This document shows, piece by piece, positions 17,539 through 27,057 of a DNA stretch of 42,415 nt (position 1 is its first letter; each line of letters opens with the position of its first letter). A program made the position numbers and the translations under genes. The notes under the pieces are model-generated. The model worked only from the letters and a program-made list of their open reading frames with translations, did no database searches and had not been told where the DNA came from. The DNA comes from Bacteroidales bacterium (GTDB lineage Bacteria; Bacteroidota; Bacteroidia; Bacteroidales; P3). The DNA is taken from contig JAGADZ010000077.1 in assembly GCA_017613375.1 (NCBI GenBank), forward strand, positions 1-42,415, read 5' to 3'.

Positions 17539-20500
17539 ATGACAAAAGTTAGACGAATTTATGTCGAGAAAAAGCCCGAATACAGTGTCAGGGCTAAGGA
17601 ATTGCACAGCGAGATGCTGAATTATCTCAATATCGCAGCCGATAAGGTACGCGTATTGATACGCTACGACATTGAGAACCTCACCGAAGACACTTATCGC
17701 AAAGCTCTTGTTACGGTCTTCTCTGAACCTCCGGTTGACGATGTCTATGAGGAAAAATTTCCGCATAATGACAGCGATTTCTGCTTCTCTGTGGAATATC
17801 TGCCTGGACAGTTCGATCAGCGTGCTGACAGTGCAGTGCAATGTGTATGCCTGCTCAACGATAATGAACAGCCTATCATTAAATCTGCCACAACATATGT
17901 CATCTCTGGCTCTCTCACTGAAGACCAGAAAGCTGCGGTGCAAAAACATTGTATCAATCCCGTCGACAGTCGTCTCACTGACGAGGTAAAACCGGAAACA
18001 CTTGTTGATCATTTCGATGACCCTGCGGATGTTATCGTATTTGATAGTTTCAAGGATATGGCTGATATTCAGTTGAAAGAACTTTATGATAGCCTTGGCC
18101 TCGCCATGACTTTTGCTGATTTCAAGCATATCCAGAAGTATTTCCATGATGAAGAACGACGTGACCCTACAATGACTGAAATTCGTGTGCTTGATACTTA
18201 CTGGTCTGATCACTGTCGTCATACAACTTTCGCAACAGAACTGAAGGATGTGAAGTTCGACGACGGTTACTATCGTCCTTTGATTGAAGGTGCTTTCAAA
18301 CAGTATCTTGCTGACCATAAAGAACAGTATACGGGACGTTCAGACAAGTTCGTATGCCTTATGGATATCGGAACACTTGCGGCCAAGCGTATCAAAAAAA
18401 TGGGCTTGCTTGATGATCAGGAGCCTTCCGATGAAATTAATGCCTGCTCCATAGTGGTACCTGTCGTTATCGATGGAGTAGAGGAAGAGTGGCTTATTAA
18501 TTTCAAAAACGAGACACACAACCACCCGACGGAGATAGAACCGTTCGGAGGTGCCGCAACATGTCTCGGAGGCTGTATACGTGACCCGCTTTCTGGTCGT
18601 ACTTATGTTTATCAGGCTATGCGTGTTACAGGTGCTGCAGATCCTACAAGGCCTCTCAACGAGACAATCCCGGGCAAATTACCACAGCGTAAGATTGTCA
18701 CCACTGCTGCACGCGGCTATTCCAGCTATGGCAATCAAATTGGTCTTGCCACAGGACTTGTGAATGAGATATATCATCCGAACTATGTGGCTAAACGTAT
18801 GGAGATAGGCGCTGTTATCGCTGCCGCTCCGCGTCGTGCAGTAAAACGTCTCAATTCCGACCCGGGCGATGTGATTATCCTGCTCGGAGGTCGCACAGGA
18901 CGTGACGGTATTGGAGGCGCCACAGGAGCATCAAAGAGCCATACAACCAAAAGTTTGACTACATGCGGTGCTGAGGTGCAGAAAGGTAACGCTCCTACAG
19001 AACGTAAGATACAGCGTCTCTTCCGTCGTGAGGAGGTCTCTTCGTTGATAAAGAAATGTAATGACTTTGGTGCTGGTGGTGTCAGTGTCGCCATTGGCGA
19101 ATTGGCCGACGGATTGCATATTAATCTTGACAAGGTTCCTAAAAAATATGCTGGCCTTGACGGTACAGAGTTGGCAATCAGTGAAAGTCAGGAGCGTATG
19201 GCTGTCGTGGTGGATCCTAAGGATGTAGACGCCATGATGCGTTATGCCGATGAGGAGAATCTCGAAGCTACAGTCGTGGCTACTGTTACTGAGGAACCTC
19301 GTATGGTCATCAAGTGGCGTGGAAAAGAGATCGTCAACCTCAGCCGCCGTTTCATAGATACCAACGGAGCCCATCAGGAGACGACGGTATCTGTGGCTAT
19401 GCCTAAAAGAACGGATGGTGAAGAACGAGGTCTGGAGAATGTCAAAGATTTGTGGATAAAGACTTTGAGCGATTTAAATATCTGCTCTCAAAAGGGACTG
19501 GTCGAAATGTTCGACAGCAGTATCGGCGCCGGTAGCGTTGTGATGCCTTTTGGTGGCAAATACCAGTTGACGCCTACGCAGAGTATGATAGGCAAGTTGC
19601 CTCTACTCGACGGCAAGTGCGACACTGTCACAATAATGAGTTATGGTATGGATCCTTATCAGATGAGTTGGAGTCCATTCCACGGTGCAGTGTACGCAGT
19701 CTTGAGTTCTGTCGCCAAGATTGCTGCGGCAGGTGGAGATGCCAGCAAGATACGTCTTACATTCCAAGAGTATTTCAAAAAACTCGGTAACGACCCATAT
19801 CGTTGGGGTGAACCGTTTACAGCTCTCCTTGGAGCATACCATGCTCAGATGGGTCTCAAATTGCCTGCCATAGGAGGCAAGGACTCGATGTCGGGCACTT
19901 TCAATGATATTGATGTGCCGCCGACATTGTGTAGCTTCGCAGTGGGTATAAGTGATTTACAACATGTTGTTACACCGGAATTCAAACAGTCAGGCAGCAA
20001 ACTTGTTCTTCTTGATATTAAAGGAAAAGAGTTTGATATGCCCGACTATGAGGATGCACTTGCTCAATATGCGGCTTTACGCAAAGCTATTGAAAAAGGT
20101 CAGGTGCGTAGTGCCTATGCCGTGGGCTTCGGCGGAATTGTCGAGGCTGTCAGCAAAATGGCTTTCGGTAACAAACTCGGCGTGAAATTGAATAGGGAGC
20201 TGAGAACAGAGAATGGGGGACTTACAGCTAAACAATACGGTTGCATTGTGGTTGAAGTGGATTCGGCAGAAGGGCTGCCTTTCCGTCATACTGTCATTGG
20301 TGAGGTGACGGCAGAGCCATTCTTTGAAGTTGAAGGCGAGAAGATATCTCTTGAAGAAGCTCTCAATGCATGGCAGAAGCCCCTCGAAGGTGTTTTCCCG
20401 ACACGAACTTCAGAGAATGTGGAGTCAACGGTTCAGACAAAACTATACAAGGCTTCCAATTCTGTTCATCACTCTTCTTTCTCCATTCTTGGTTCCACAT

Positions 20501-21303
20501 CGTCAAAGCCGAGAGTTTTCATCCCTGCTTTCCCGGGGACAAACTGCGAGTATGACAGTGCACGTGCGTTCAACCGTGCTGGAGCAGAGAGTGAGATTAT
20601 TGTCTTCCGTAACCAAAATGGACAGCAGATTCGCGAAAGTGTTGATGCCTATGTCCGTGCTATCAACAACAGTCAGATAATCATGATTCCTGGCGGTTTC
20701 AGTGCTGGTGACGAACCGGAAGGAAGCGCTAAGTTCATCACAAGCGTTTTCCGCAATCCTCGTATTGCCGACGCTGTCATGGACCTTCTCAACAAACGCG
20801 ACGGCTTGATGCTCGGTATCTGCAATGGTTTTCAGGCTTTGGTAAAACTTGGTCTGGTACCTTATGGAGAGATTAGACCGCAGGCTTCAGATGCACCGAC
20901 TCTGACTTTCAACACTATCGGTCGTCACCAGAGCAAGATGGCATACACTCGTGTCACTTCAAATCTCAGCCCATGGCTGCAGCGTGCCGAATTGGGTGCA
21001 ACCTATGTAATCCCAATTTCACATGGTGAGGGCCGTTTTGTGGCTCCGAAGGAATGGATTGACCGTCTCTTTGTAAATGGTCAGGTCGCTACACAATATG
21101 TTGATTTGGATGGCAACCCTACAATGGATGAAGAGTATAATATGAATGGCTCGTACTTCGCTATCGAAGGTATTACCAGTCCCGACGGCCGTGTCTTCGG
21201 CAAGATGGGTCACTCGGAACGTCGAAGCAAAGGCAGTGCCATGAATATCCCTGGCAACGATGACCAGCAACTCTTTGAGTCTGGTGTTCAGTATTTCAAA
21301 TAA
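17539..21303 (+). CDS. purL: Phosphoribosylformylglycinamidine synthase, large single-chain form
   Basis: PurL converts FGAR, glutamine and ATP to FGAM in step four of purine synthesis. The 1254 residues contain the N-terminal PurS-like part, two AIRS-type synthase halves (NETHNHPTEIEPFGGAATC; GGKDSMSGTF) and the C-terminal class I glutaminase (FIPAFPGTNCEYDSARAF at about 997; nucleophile Cys in MLGICNGFQALVKLG at about 1095; HGEGRF). Two segments look inserted relative to the fold: about 885-893 (ELRTENGGL) and about 975-986 (SVHHSSFSILGS). Both coincide with 7-bp periodic DNA and lie between domains, so the enzyme is probably active. Confidence 0.96.
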   Translation: MTKVRRIYVEKKPEYSVRAKELHSEMLNYLNIAADKVRVLIRYDIENLTEDTYRKALVTVFSEPPVDDVYEEKFPHNDSDFCFSVEYLPGQFDQRADSAVQCVCLLNDNEQPIIKSATTYVISGSLTEDQKAAVQKHCINPVDSRLTDEVKPETLVDHFDDPADVIVFDSFKDMADIQLKELYDSLGLAMTFADFKHIQKYFHDEERRDPTMTEIRVLDTYWSDHCRHTTFATELKDVKFDDGYYRPLIEGAFKQYLADHKEQYTGRSDKFVCLMDIGTLAAKRIKKMGLLDDQEPSDEINACSIVVPVVIDGVEEEWLINFKNETHNHPTEIEPFGGAATCLGGCIRDPLSGRTYVYQAMRVTGAADPTRPLNETIPGKLPQRKIVTTAARGYSSYGNQIGLATGLVNEIYHPNYVAKRMEIGAVIAAAPRRAVKRLNSDPGDVIILLGGRTGRDGIGGATGASKSHTTKSLTTCGAEVQKGNAPTERKIQRLFRREEVSSLIKKCNDFGAGGVSVAIGELADGLHINLDKVPKKYAGLDGTELAISESQERMAVVVDPKDVDAMMRYADEENLEATVVATVTEEPRMVIKWRGKEIVNLSRRFIDTNGAHQETTVSVAMPKRTDGEERGLENVKDLWIKTLSDLNICSQKGLVEMFDSSIGAGSVVMPFGGKYQLTPTQSMIGKLPLLDGKCDTVTIMSYGMDPYQMSWSPFHGAVYAVLSSVAKIAAAGGDASKIRLTFQEYFKKLGNDPYRWGEPFTALLGAYHAQMGLKLPAIGGKDSMSGTFNDIDVPPTLCSFAVGISDLQHVVTPEFKQSGSKLVLLDIKGKEFDMPDYEDALAQYAALRKAIEKGQVRSAYAVGFGGIVEAVSKMAFGNKLGVKLNRELRTENGGLTAKQYGCIVVEVDSAEGLPFRHTVIGEVTAEPFFEVEGEKISLEEALNAWQKPLEGVFPTRTSENVESTVQTKLYKASNSVHHSSFSILGSTSSKPRVFIPAFPGTNCEYDSARAFNRAGAESEIIVFRNQNGQQIRESVDAYVRAINNSQIIMIPGGFSAGDEPEGSAKFITSVFRNPRIADAVMDLLNKRDGLMLGICNGFQALVKLGLVPYGEIRPQASDAPTLTFNTIGRHQSKMAYTRVTSNLSPWLQRAELGATYVIPISHGEGRFVAPKEWIDRLFVNGQVATQYVDLDGNPTMDEEYNMNGSYFAIEGITSPDGRVFGKMGHSERRSKGSAMNIPGNDDQQLFESGVQYFK
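20190..20217. repeat. 7-bp periodic array inside purL (site 1)
   Basis: Four 7-bp units, each beginning GA (such as GAGCTGA and GAACAGA), run without a break in the coding sequence and encode part of a non-conserved ELRTENGG stretch. The length, 28 bp, is not a multiple of three, so flanking changes must have kept the frame. Confidence 0.5.
20461..20495. repeat. 7-bp periodic array inside purL (site 2)
   Basis: Five 7-bp units each ending in TTC or CTC (for example TCTGTTC, TTCTTTC, TCCATTC) form the linker just before the glutaminase domain, encoding SVHHSSFSILG. Confidence 0.5.
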
Positions 21304-21417
21304 TGGCGCGAGGATATTTCGTTTGAGACAATTAAGTATGGCACCCTGTGGTGGCTTCGCCATAAGCATCCTCTAATGGTAAAAATAAGATATTGAAATG
21401 TAAAAAAAATGTATGAT

Positions 21418-21921
21418 ATGAAGAGATTTGTGTTATTATGTGGGGTGTCACTGGTGCTGACAGTTATGACCGCCTGCAAGAGCAGAACGGCAATGTATAC
21501 TTATATTGATACAGATGTTGTCATTGCATCGGATTATTACGATACATGGGACAGTGACGAATGGGAAAGGTTGTCAGTTAAAATTCAGAACGGAGATTTG
21601 TTGGTTCCTGATGAGTGGTACTTCATCTTCGAAAATATTGACAGGTCGGATGGATATTTATCAGAGGGTATGGGTAATTCGCTGTTTAAGAGTCTGAAAG
21701 GGAACTTATGGTACAATGAACAATTGGCGTCAAATCTTAATACATTGGCATATGAGGAGCGAGAAAAAGTGCTTTATGAAATGATGATACTGATGAGTAT
21801 TGACATAGCCGCAGAAGAAAAGAGATACACTTGGCTTGAATTTGTAGAGCAATTTCCCTCTTTTATTGGCTCACCCGCAGCTAAAGAAGCCTTGGATGAG
21901 ATATATGACAATCGAGATTGA
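21418..21921 (+). CDS. Small lipoprotein of unknown function
   Basis: I do not recognise this family. The 167-residue product has a lipoprotein signal peptide (MKRFVLLCGVSLVLTVMTAC, lipobox VMTAC). The mature part is acidic and helical, with no repeats or catalytic motif visible. An ATG three codons earlier (21409) is also in frame; I prefer 21418 because MKR directly starts the signal peptide. The 105-bp gap after purL contains an imperfect hairpin (TATGGC/GCCATA, 21334-21363), so it may be transcribed separately from purL. It ends 74 bp before a convergent gene. Confidence 0.7.
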   Translation: MKRFVLLCGVSLVLTVMTACKSRTAMYTYIDTDVVIASDYYDTWDSDEWERLSVKIQNGDLLVPDEWYFIFENIDRSDGYLSEGMGNSLFKSLKGNLWYNEQLASNLNTLAYEEREKVLYEMMILMSIDIAAEEKRYTWLEFVEQFPSFIGSPAAKEALDEIYDNRD

Positions 21922-21995
21922 TAGAATTATTTCACATGGTTTAGGCGTTACCAATGTGATCCCCGTATCTTAGAAGAGTATTGTCGCGAAAGCCA

Positions 21996-22826
21996 TCAAA
22001 GTTTAATAACCATCTCTATGGGGTAGTGGTCTGAGATGTAGGGGACGCCATAGTCTCCGTTAAGGGTTCGGAAACGTTTCACCTTTACTCTGCTCACGAA
22101 GAAGTGGTCAATCAGTGACGACTTCTCTTTGCCATAAGCATTATATGTGTCAACAAAGCTGGTGCGGCGTGTCAGATTGCGGGCAGGCTTTAGGTCGACG
22201 TTATAGAAAGCATTGAAAATAGTGTCTTCGATAGTGGAGTTCATATCACCGCCAACGATTACAGGAATATCGTAGCATCCTCCTTTTATGACGGATGCAA
22301 TAAATTTTGCACCTTCCGCACGTGCTGTTTTGCCCACGTGGTCAAGGTGGGTGTTGAAGTATACAAATGTCTTGCCGCTCCTACGGTCGCGGAAACAAGC
22401 TTCTGTGACGGTGCGGTAGCAGGCCGCGTCCCACCCCTTCGATGGCACTTCCGGAGTCTCGCTGAGCCACCACAGGTCACCGCCGGTAAGTTCCAGACGT
22501 GTGGTGTCGTAATAGATAGCCATAAACTCGCCCTCTTCCTTTCCGTCGTCACGTCCCACACCGATGCGGCGGTAGCCGGGCAGGCAACTGTCGAGGTATT
22601 GCAGTTGGTCGATAAGAGCCTCCTGCAAGCCGATGGCCGCAGGCTTCTCCTTTTTAATCATCTTGACAACGGCAGCGCGGCGATAGGGCCAGCCGTTCTC
22701 GCCATCAATGTTGTTCCACGAATTGTAGCGGATGTTGAACGAGATTATCTTTAATTCCTGTGCCTCTATGCTATGTGTGATGGCAAGCAAGACAACAAAA
22801 AACAGTATTCTGCACAGCTGTTTCAT
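21996..22826 (-). CDS. Exported endonuclease/exonuclease/phosphatase (EEP) family hydrolase
   Basis: The 276-residue protein has a signal peptide (MKQLCRILFFVVLLAITHSIEAQ) and an EEP fold: SFNIRYNSW (catalytic Asn), IGLQEAL (metal-binding Glu), FNTHLDHVGKTAR, VGGDMNSTIEDT (Asp/Asn) and a final SDHYPIEM (Asp-His). The family contains DNases, sphingomyelinases and inositol-phosphate phosphatases; export argues for an extracytoplasmic phosphoester substrate, but which one is unknown. The gene is alone on the minus strand, 89 bp after rsmI. Confidence 0.88.
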   Translation of the reverse strand: MKQLCRILFFVVLLAITHSIEAQELKIISFNIRYNSWNNIDGENGWPYRRAAVVKMIKKEKPAAIGLQEALIDQLQYLDSCLPGYRRIGVGRDDGKEEGEFMAIYYDTTRLELTGGDLWWLSETPEVPSKGWDAACYRTVTEACFRDRRSGKTFVYFNTHLDHVGKTARAEGAKFIASVIKGGCYDIPVIVGGDMNSTIEDTIFNAFYNVDLKPARNLTRRTSFVDTYNAYGKEKSSLIDHFFVSRVKVKRFRTLNGDYGVPYISDHYPIEMVIKL

Positions 22827-22915
22827 GAGATAGTGTTATTGTATAATTTGGATGTGTTTTTACAAAGAAATGCAATACGGAGAAAAAAAATTGTTAATGA
22901 ACAATAGTGGCTTGT

Positions 22916-23611
22916 TTAATCTCCTGCCAAAACAACTACTATCTCGCCTTTTACCTCTTTGTTGCAGAAGTGGGCGTGAACCTCGCTTAGAGAACCACGC
23001 ACTGTTTCAGCATGGAACTTGCTTATTTCACGCGATACGCTGACTTGTCGTTCTTCTCCCAAGGCTTCTTTCAGTTGCTCCAGCAACTTCACCAGCCTGA
23101 AAGGAGACTCGTAAATAATCATCGTCCTTTTTTCTTCAGCCAATCGCTGTATGGCTGTCTGGCGTCCTTTTTTGTGAGGCAGGAACCCTTCGAAAACGAA
23201 ACGGTCGCAGGGCAGTCCGGAATCTATTAGTGCAGGGACAAACGCAGTGGCTCCTGGCAGACATTCCACTTCAATGCCTTCTTTTACAGCTTCGCGAACG
23301 AGAAGGAAGCCAGGATCGCTGATTCCTGGTGTGCCGGCGTCGGTGACAATGGCTATAGACATGCCGCTTTGCAGCTTTTCTACAATATTTCCGACAATTT
23401 GGTGCTCATTGAAGATATGGTACGACTGCAACGGTGTCTGTATATCGTAATGCTGCAGGAGCACACGGCTGGTACGTGTATCTTCTGCCAAGATGAGGTC
23501 GACAGATTTTAAAACCTCGACGGCACGAAAAGTTATGTCGCCGAGGTTTCCTACCGGTGTCGGAACCAGATATAGTTTTGAGTTCTGAATTTTGAATTCT
23601 GAATCAGACAT
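22916..23611 (-). CDS. rsmI: 16S rRNA (cytidine1402-2'-O)-methyltransferase RsmI
   Basis: RsmI methylates the ribose of C1402 in 16S rRNA using SAM. The 231 residues show LYLVPTPVGNLGDITFRAVEVL, LILAEDTRTSRVLL, IVTDAGTPGISDPG, and the tetrapyrrole-methylase-type fold to the end. The family normally begins within a few residues of LYLVPTP; here ten residues (SDSEFKIQNS) precede it and are encoded by 7-bp repeat DNA, which appears to have extended the N-terminus. It follows yebC by 59 bp. Confidence 0.95.
   Translation of the reverse strand: MSDSEFKIQNSKLYLVPTPVGNLGDITFRAVEVLKSVDLILAEDTRTSRVLLQHYDIQTPLQSYHIFNEHQIVGNIVEKLQSGMSIAIVTDAGTPGISDPGFLLVREAVKEGIEVECLPGATAFVPALIDSGLPCDRFVFEGFLPHKKGRQTAIQRLAEEKRTMIIYESPFRLVKLLEQLKEALGEERQVSVSREISKFHAETVRGSLSEVHAHFCNKEVKGEIVVVLAGD
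23578..23605. repeat. 7-bp periodic array in the 5' coding end of rsmI
   Basis: Four 7-bp units (TTGAGTT, CTGAATT, TTGAATT, CTGAATC in plus-strand orientation) lie inside the first dozen codons of rsmI. They are nearly the reverse complement of the array at 23643-23665, with the rsmI start codon in the loop between them. Confidence 0.65.
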
Positions 23612-23642
23612 ATACGTATATTAGTATTATTCGAAATACCAC

Positions 23643-23665
23643 ATTCAAAATTCAACATTCGAATT
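23643..23665. repeat. 7-bp periodic array between yebC and rsmI
   Basis: Three units (ATTCAAA, ATTCAAC, ATTCGAA) and the start of a fourth lie 5 bp after the yebC stop. They form the other arm of an imperfect inverted repeat with 23578-23605, about 17 of 22 positions pairing. Confidence 0.6.
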
Positions 23666-23670
23666 ATTTA

Positions 23671-24411
23671 TCATTCTTCTTCGAAGTCATCAGGTATCTC
23701 CATGTCGTGGAATACGTTGGTGACATCGTCGTCCTCTTCAAGGATATTGATGACCTTGAGTACTTTACGGATGGATTCCTCATCAATGGAACGCGTTGTG
23801 TTGGGGATGCGCTGCAGTTCGGCACTCTCACATTCAATACCCATATTTTCAAGCATCTTAACCATGTTTCCAAAGTCTTCGTATGCTGTATAGAGGGTCA
23901 GGTATTCGTCGTCGACTTCCATCTCTTCAAGGCCGCCGTCGATAAGTTCCATCTCGAGTTCATCAACATTCATGTCGGGTTTGCGAGGAATTACGAAAAC
24001 ACCTTTACGGTCGAACAGGAAGCTAAGACTGCCGTTGGTTTCGAGGGTGCCGCCAAATTTGTTCATGATGGATTTTACGTTGGCGACGGTGCGGTTATTG
24101 TTGTCCGAAAGAGCCTCGATAAAGAGGGCGATACCGTGGTTGACGTGGCATTCGAAAGTAAGTTCCTGCATTGCGGCAGCGTCTTTGTCATTGGCTTTGT
24201 TGATAGCACGTTGCAGGGTGTCTTTAGGCATGTTGCAGCCACGGGCATTCTGGACTAAAAGACGCAGACGGGGGTTGCTGTCGGGGTCGGGACCGCCTTC
24301 ACGTACGGCAATAGAGACTTGTTTCAAGATGTTGGAATACTGTTTGGAGCGTTTGGCATCAGCAGCGCCTTTAGCTCTCTTGATTTTTGACCATTTATTA
24401 TGTCCTGACAT
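23671..24411 (-). CDS. yebC: YebC/PmpR (TACO1) family protein
   Basis: The 246-residue protein begins with the family signature SGHNKWSKIKRAKGAADAKRSK and continues GGPDPDSNPRLRLLVQNARGCNMPKDTLQRAI. Members are described as DNA-binding regulators and, more recently, as factors helping ribosomes through difficult sequences. The C-terminus is strongly acidic (NILEEDDDVTNVFHDMEIPDDFEEE). It lies between trmB (45 bp upstream) and rsmI on the minus strand, a group of translation-related genes. Confidence 0.95.
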   Translation of the reverse strand: MSGHNKWSKIKRAKGAADAKRSKQYSNILKQVSIAVREGGPDPDSNPRLRLLVQNARGCNMPKDTLQRAINKANDKDAAAMQELTFECHVNHGIALFIEALSDNNNRTVANVKSIMNKFGGTLETNGSLSFLFDRKGVFVIPRKPDMNVDELEMELIDGGLEEMEVDDEYLTLYTAYEDFGNMVKMLENMGIECESAELQRIPNTTRSIDEESIRKVLKVINILEEDDDVTNVFHDMEIPDDFEEE

Positions 24412-24456
24412 GATAAAAAGTATTTAGTTGTTTATTAATTTATTGTTTTTCTGTTT

Positions 24457-25116
24457 CTATATCGAAAACTTAATGTATGTTATCGCTTTACCTTCCTTAA
24501 GGAACATATTCTCGTAGAATGTTTGGACTGCGACGGCCATCCCGTTGTATCCGGAATTGTAGAGGTCGGCTGTGGAAAACTCCACTTTGTAGCCGGCAGG
24601 GGCAATAACCTCGTCCATCGTATAGTCGTACAGCTCTCTTGAGTCGGTTTTCAGATGAATGGGGCTGCCAGGTTGAAGCATCTGTCGGTAGTATCCGAGG
24701 AATCGTTCACTTGTAAGACGCTTCATGGGTTTCTTGGGTTGTGGGTCAGGGAAGGTTATCCATATCTCTGAGACTTCGTCTTTGCCGAAGAAACGGTTTA
24801 TCATCTCTATGCGTGTGCGAAGGAATGCAACATTCTTCATCTGTTCTTCGTTGCTGGTCTTGGCACCGCGCCACATACGAGCCCCTTTTATGTCGACACC
24901 GATATAGTTGCGGTCGCTGTTCTCGCGTGCCAAAGCAATGGTGTACTCTCCTTTGCCGCAACCCAGTTCAAGCACAATAGGGTTGTCGTTGCCGAAAAAT
25001 TCTTTCCAACGACCTCGCCATTCAAAGTCCTGCTGCTCCAGGTATTCGTAGGATACTTGAAACAGATTTGGGAATGTCAGATTCTCTGCAAATCGTGCTA
25101 ACTTATGCTTCCCCAT
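24457..25116 (-). CDS. trmB: tRNA (guanine-N7-)-methyltransferase
   Basis: TrmB makes m7G46 in the variable loop of tRNAs using SAM. The 219 residues contain the SAM-binding motif VLELGCGKGEYTIALA (about 49-64), YIGVDIKGARMWRGA, and the family-specific FPDPQPKKPMKRLTSERFL block. The N-terminal GKHKLARFAENLTFPNLFQ matches the Bacteroidetes form. It is followed by yebC and rsmI on the same strand. Confidence 0.95.
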   Translation of the reverse strand: MGKHKLARFAENLTFPNLFQVSYEYLEQQDFEWRGRWKEFFGNDNPIVLELGCGKGEYTIALARENSDRNYIGVDIKGARMWRGAKTSNEEQMKNVAFLRTRIEMINRFFGKDEVSEIWITFPDPQPKKPMKRLTSERFLGYYRQMLQPGSPIHLKTDSRELYDYTMDEVIAPAGYKVEFSTADLYNSGYNGMAVAVQTFYENMFLKEGKAITYIKFSI

Positions 25117-25156
25117 TGATCTATCGGATATGTCAGTCTGTATTTCTTCTTAAGGA

Positions 25157-27034
25157 TTAAATCTTCTTGATACTGATGTCTTCTTTGTACCATTGGCGTA
25201 TACGATTGAAAAGATCCTGTGCTTCGGTATGGCTTGAAGCACTGCCCATACTGACATAGTATCCTCCGTTTTTCTCAATGATATAGGCACCGCACCCCTT
25301 GCTCTTCAAAAGTCTGCACATGACGTCGGCACTGTTAATGTTAGTGTAATACCCAGCCACGATATCGTATCCGCTCTTGGACGCAGTGAGTATCTGAGAC
25401 TTGACAGGCTCTTGCTTTTTGACAGGGGGCTTGTTTGTAGTGGGTTTATTTACAACGGGCTCTTCTGTCAAAGAGGCATCGGGAACGGCACTTCTCAGAA
25501 GTTCATTGATGACATCTTCGCTAAAAAGTTCTGATTGTATTGCAGCACTCAAACGTTTCAACTTAAGACTCTTGAGGAACGGCATGGCTTCAGTACGCCT
25601 GTAGTCCTCGTAATTGAACAGCGACTGTACGTGGAACTCGTCGTCTTTAAGTTCTTCGTCCAGTTTGCGGTCTATGAATCCACCGACTGTCTGTATGAAG
25701 GCGTCTTTGTTCTTGAGTTGGTTCCTCTTCTTAAGATAGTTTGTCAGATAGCCGTCCATGGTATTAAGTATGTTGTTACGGCATTCTGCAAGTTCGGCAT
25801 CGTTGAATTCCAGACCGTCCAAGCTGTAAAGGAAGTCTGTCATTGTAAGACCAATGGTATTGCTGTCGCTCTCAAAAGAAGGAATGACGACATTCTCTTT
25901 GTTTTCACCTATGAACGGAATGTACTGTGACACATAGTCGCGGCCTTTGCTTTCGAAGAAATAATGGTCTATCACTGCCGCACAGGCTAGGAGAAGAATG
26001 AGTATGGCAAAAATCCATAGCAAGGCTTTGCCAAATCTGCATTTTTTCTTCTTTGGCTCTTTTGTCTCAGACTCAATGCTACTGTCAGAATGGTCGATGG
26101 CATCTAGCTGTTTGAGAGTATTAAGTGCGTCGTTTGTGTCCTGTTCTTGAGGCTCGGCAATCTCAGCTGGAGTTTCTTCAGCAACAGATTCCGGCTCGGG
26201 TTCCGGTTCTTTTACGGGCTCGGGTTCGGGCTCAGGTTCGGGCTCAACCATTCTTATTGGTTCGGGTTCAGGTTCAGGCTCTGGCTCAGGTTCAGGCTCA
26301 GGCTCTACAAGTCTGATAGGTTCCGGTTCTTGTACAGTCTCGGGTTCTGGCTCTGGTTCAACCAGCCTTACGGGTTCCGGTTCTGGCTCGGCTTCTGGCT
26401 CAGGCTCAACCAATCTTATAGGCTCAGGTTCCGGCTCAGGTTCCGGCTCAATAAGTCTTACAGGTTCCGGTTCTGGAACAGATTCAGGTTCGGGTTCGAC
26501 CAGTCTTACAGGTTCAGGCTCAGGCATGGGCTCAGGCTCAACCATTCTCGCAGCCTCAGGTTCTTGAATAGGCTGAATAGGCTGTTCGTATTTCAAGAAT
26601 GGATCGTCGTTGTCATTGGAGCTATAGTTTTTTATTCCTGTGACAGGCTGTAGTTGTTGTACATCTCCTCCTAAATCTGCTTCTTCCGACATCTCGAATC
26701 TGTATCCGTTGTCGTCCTTATAGATAGTACCAATCCCTTTCAGATAGCAGGAACCGTCTGTGCTGAATCTGGAATCCAGTGCGTCGCAATAGTTTTTCCA
26801 CATTTTCTCAGCTGTGGAGACAGAGATGCACTCCTTTGCAGCCAAATGCTCGATAATATTGCTGTCGCTATTCCCGCAGGGCAGCATCTCTATGGCTTTG
26901 CGTGTGGGATAAAAAGTAGAGGTGTTTTCATCATAGTGGGCTTCTGCCTCTTTTACGACGAGTTGTCCAACTTGTGGTATTTCCACGCTTTGTCCTTTTC
27001 TAAGAAAGTCTGCCAATAATTCAGTTATATTCAT
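25157..27034 (-). CDS. HU-CCDC81 / EPEP-repeat / transmembrane / SPOR protein
   Basis: The 625-residue protein has four parts. Residues 1-120 match the bacterial HU-CCDC81 domains ([38 protein letters not shown]), cytoplasmic HU-like folds. Residues about 155-290 are a Pro-Glu repeat in which R-(L/M)-(V/I)-EPEP recurs seven times. A basic segment (KKKKCRFGK) and one membrane helix (about 336-356) follow. A periplasmic region then leads to a SPOR domain at about 550-625 ([42 protein letters not shown]). SPOR domains bind denuded peptidoglycan, so the protein would bridge from a cytoplasmic HU-type domain to the septal wall, probably in division. Partners are not known. Length varies in this family, mostly through the repeat. 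Confidence 0.85.
   Translation of the reverse strand: MNITELLADFLRKGQSVEIPQVGQLVVKEAEAHYDENTSTFYPTRKAIEMLPCGNSDSNIIEHLAAKECISVSTAEKMWKNYCDALDSRFSTDGSCYLKGIGTIYKDDNGYRFEMSEEADLGGDVQQLQPVTGIKNYSSNDNDDPFLKYEQPIQPIQEPEAARMVEPEPMPEPEPVRLVEPEPESVPEPEPVRLIEPEPEPEPEPIRLVEPEPEAEPEPEPVRLVEPEPEPETVQEPEPIRLVEPEPEPEPEPEPEPEPIRMVEPEPEPEPEPVKEPEPEPESVAEETPAEIAEPQEQDTNDALNTLKQLDAIDHSDSSIESETKEPKKKKCRFGKALLWIFAILILLLACAAVIDHYFFESKGRDYVSQYIPFIGENKENVVIPSFESDSNTIGLTMTDFLYSLDGLEFNDAELAECRNNILNTMDGYLTNYLKKRNQLKNKDAFIQTVGGFIDRKLDEELKDDEFHVQSLFNYEDYRRTEAMPFLKSLKLKRLSAAIQSELFSEDVINELLRSAVPDASLTEEPVVNKPTTNKPPVKKQEPVKSQILTASKSGYDIVAGYYTNINSADVMCRLLKSKGCGAYIIEKNGGYYVSMGSASSHTEAQDLFNRIRQWYKEDISIKKI
26180..26560. repeat. 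Coding repeat for the EPEP/RLVEPEP region
   Basis: Six-base GGTTCN/GGCTCN-type units (plus-strand view) encode alternating Pro-Glu, with seven copies of an R(L/M)(V/I)EPEP spacer about every 20 residues. Such a tract is prone to length change by slippage. Apparent open frames on the plus strand here (rich in RFRF) are only its complement. Confidence 0.85.
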
Positions 27035-27057
27035 TGTTTTTGTTTTTTCAGTTCAAT

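Noticed and set aside
21304-21408. Hairpin after purL as a riboswitch or terminator
   Set aside because: The TATGGC/GCCATA stem is short, lacks a T tract, and lies after the gene, so no regulatory role can be supported.
26147-26653. A 168-codon plus-strand frame rich in RFRF/RLRF residues
   Set aside because: It is the complement of the EPEP repeat in the HU/SPOR gene and has no independent support.
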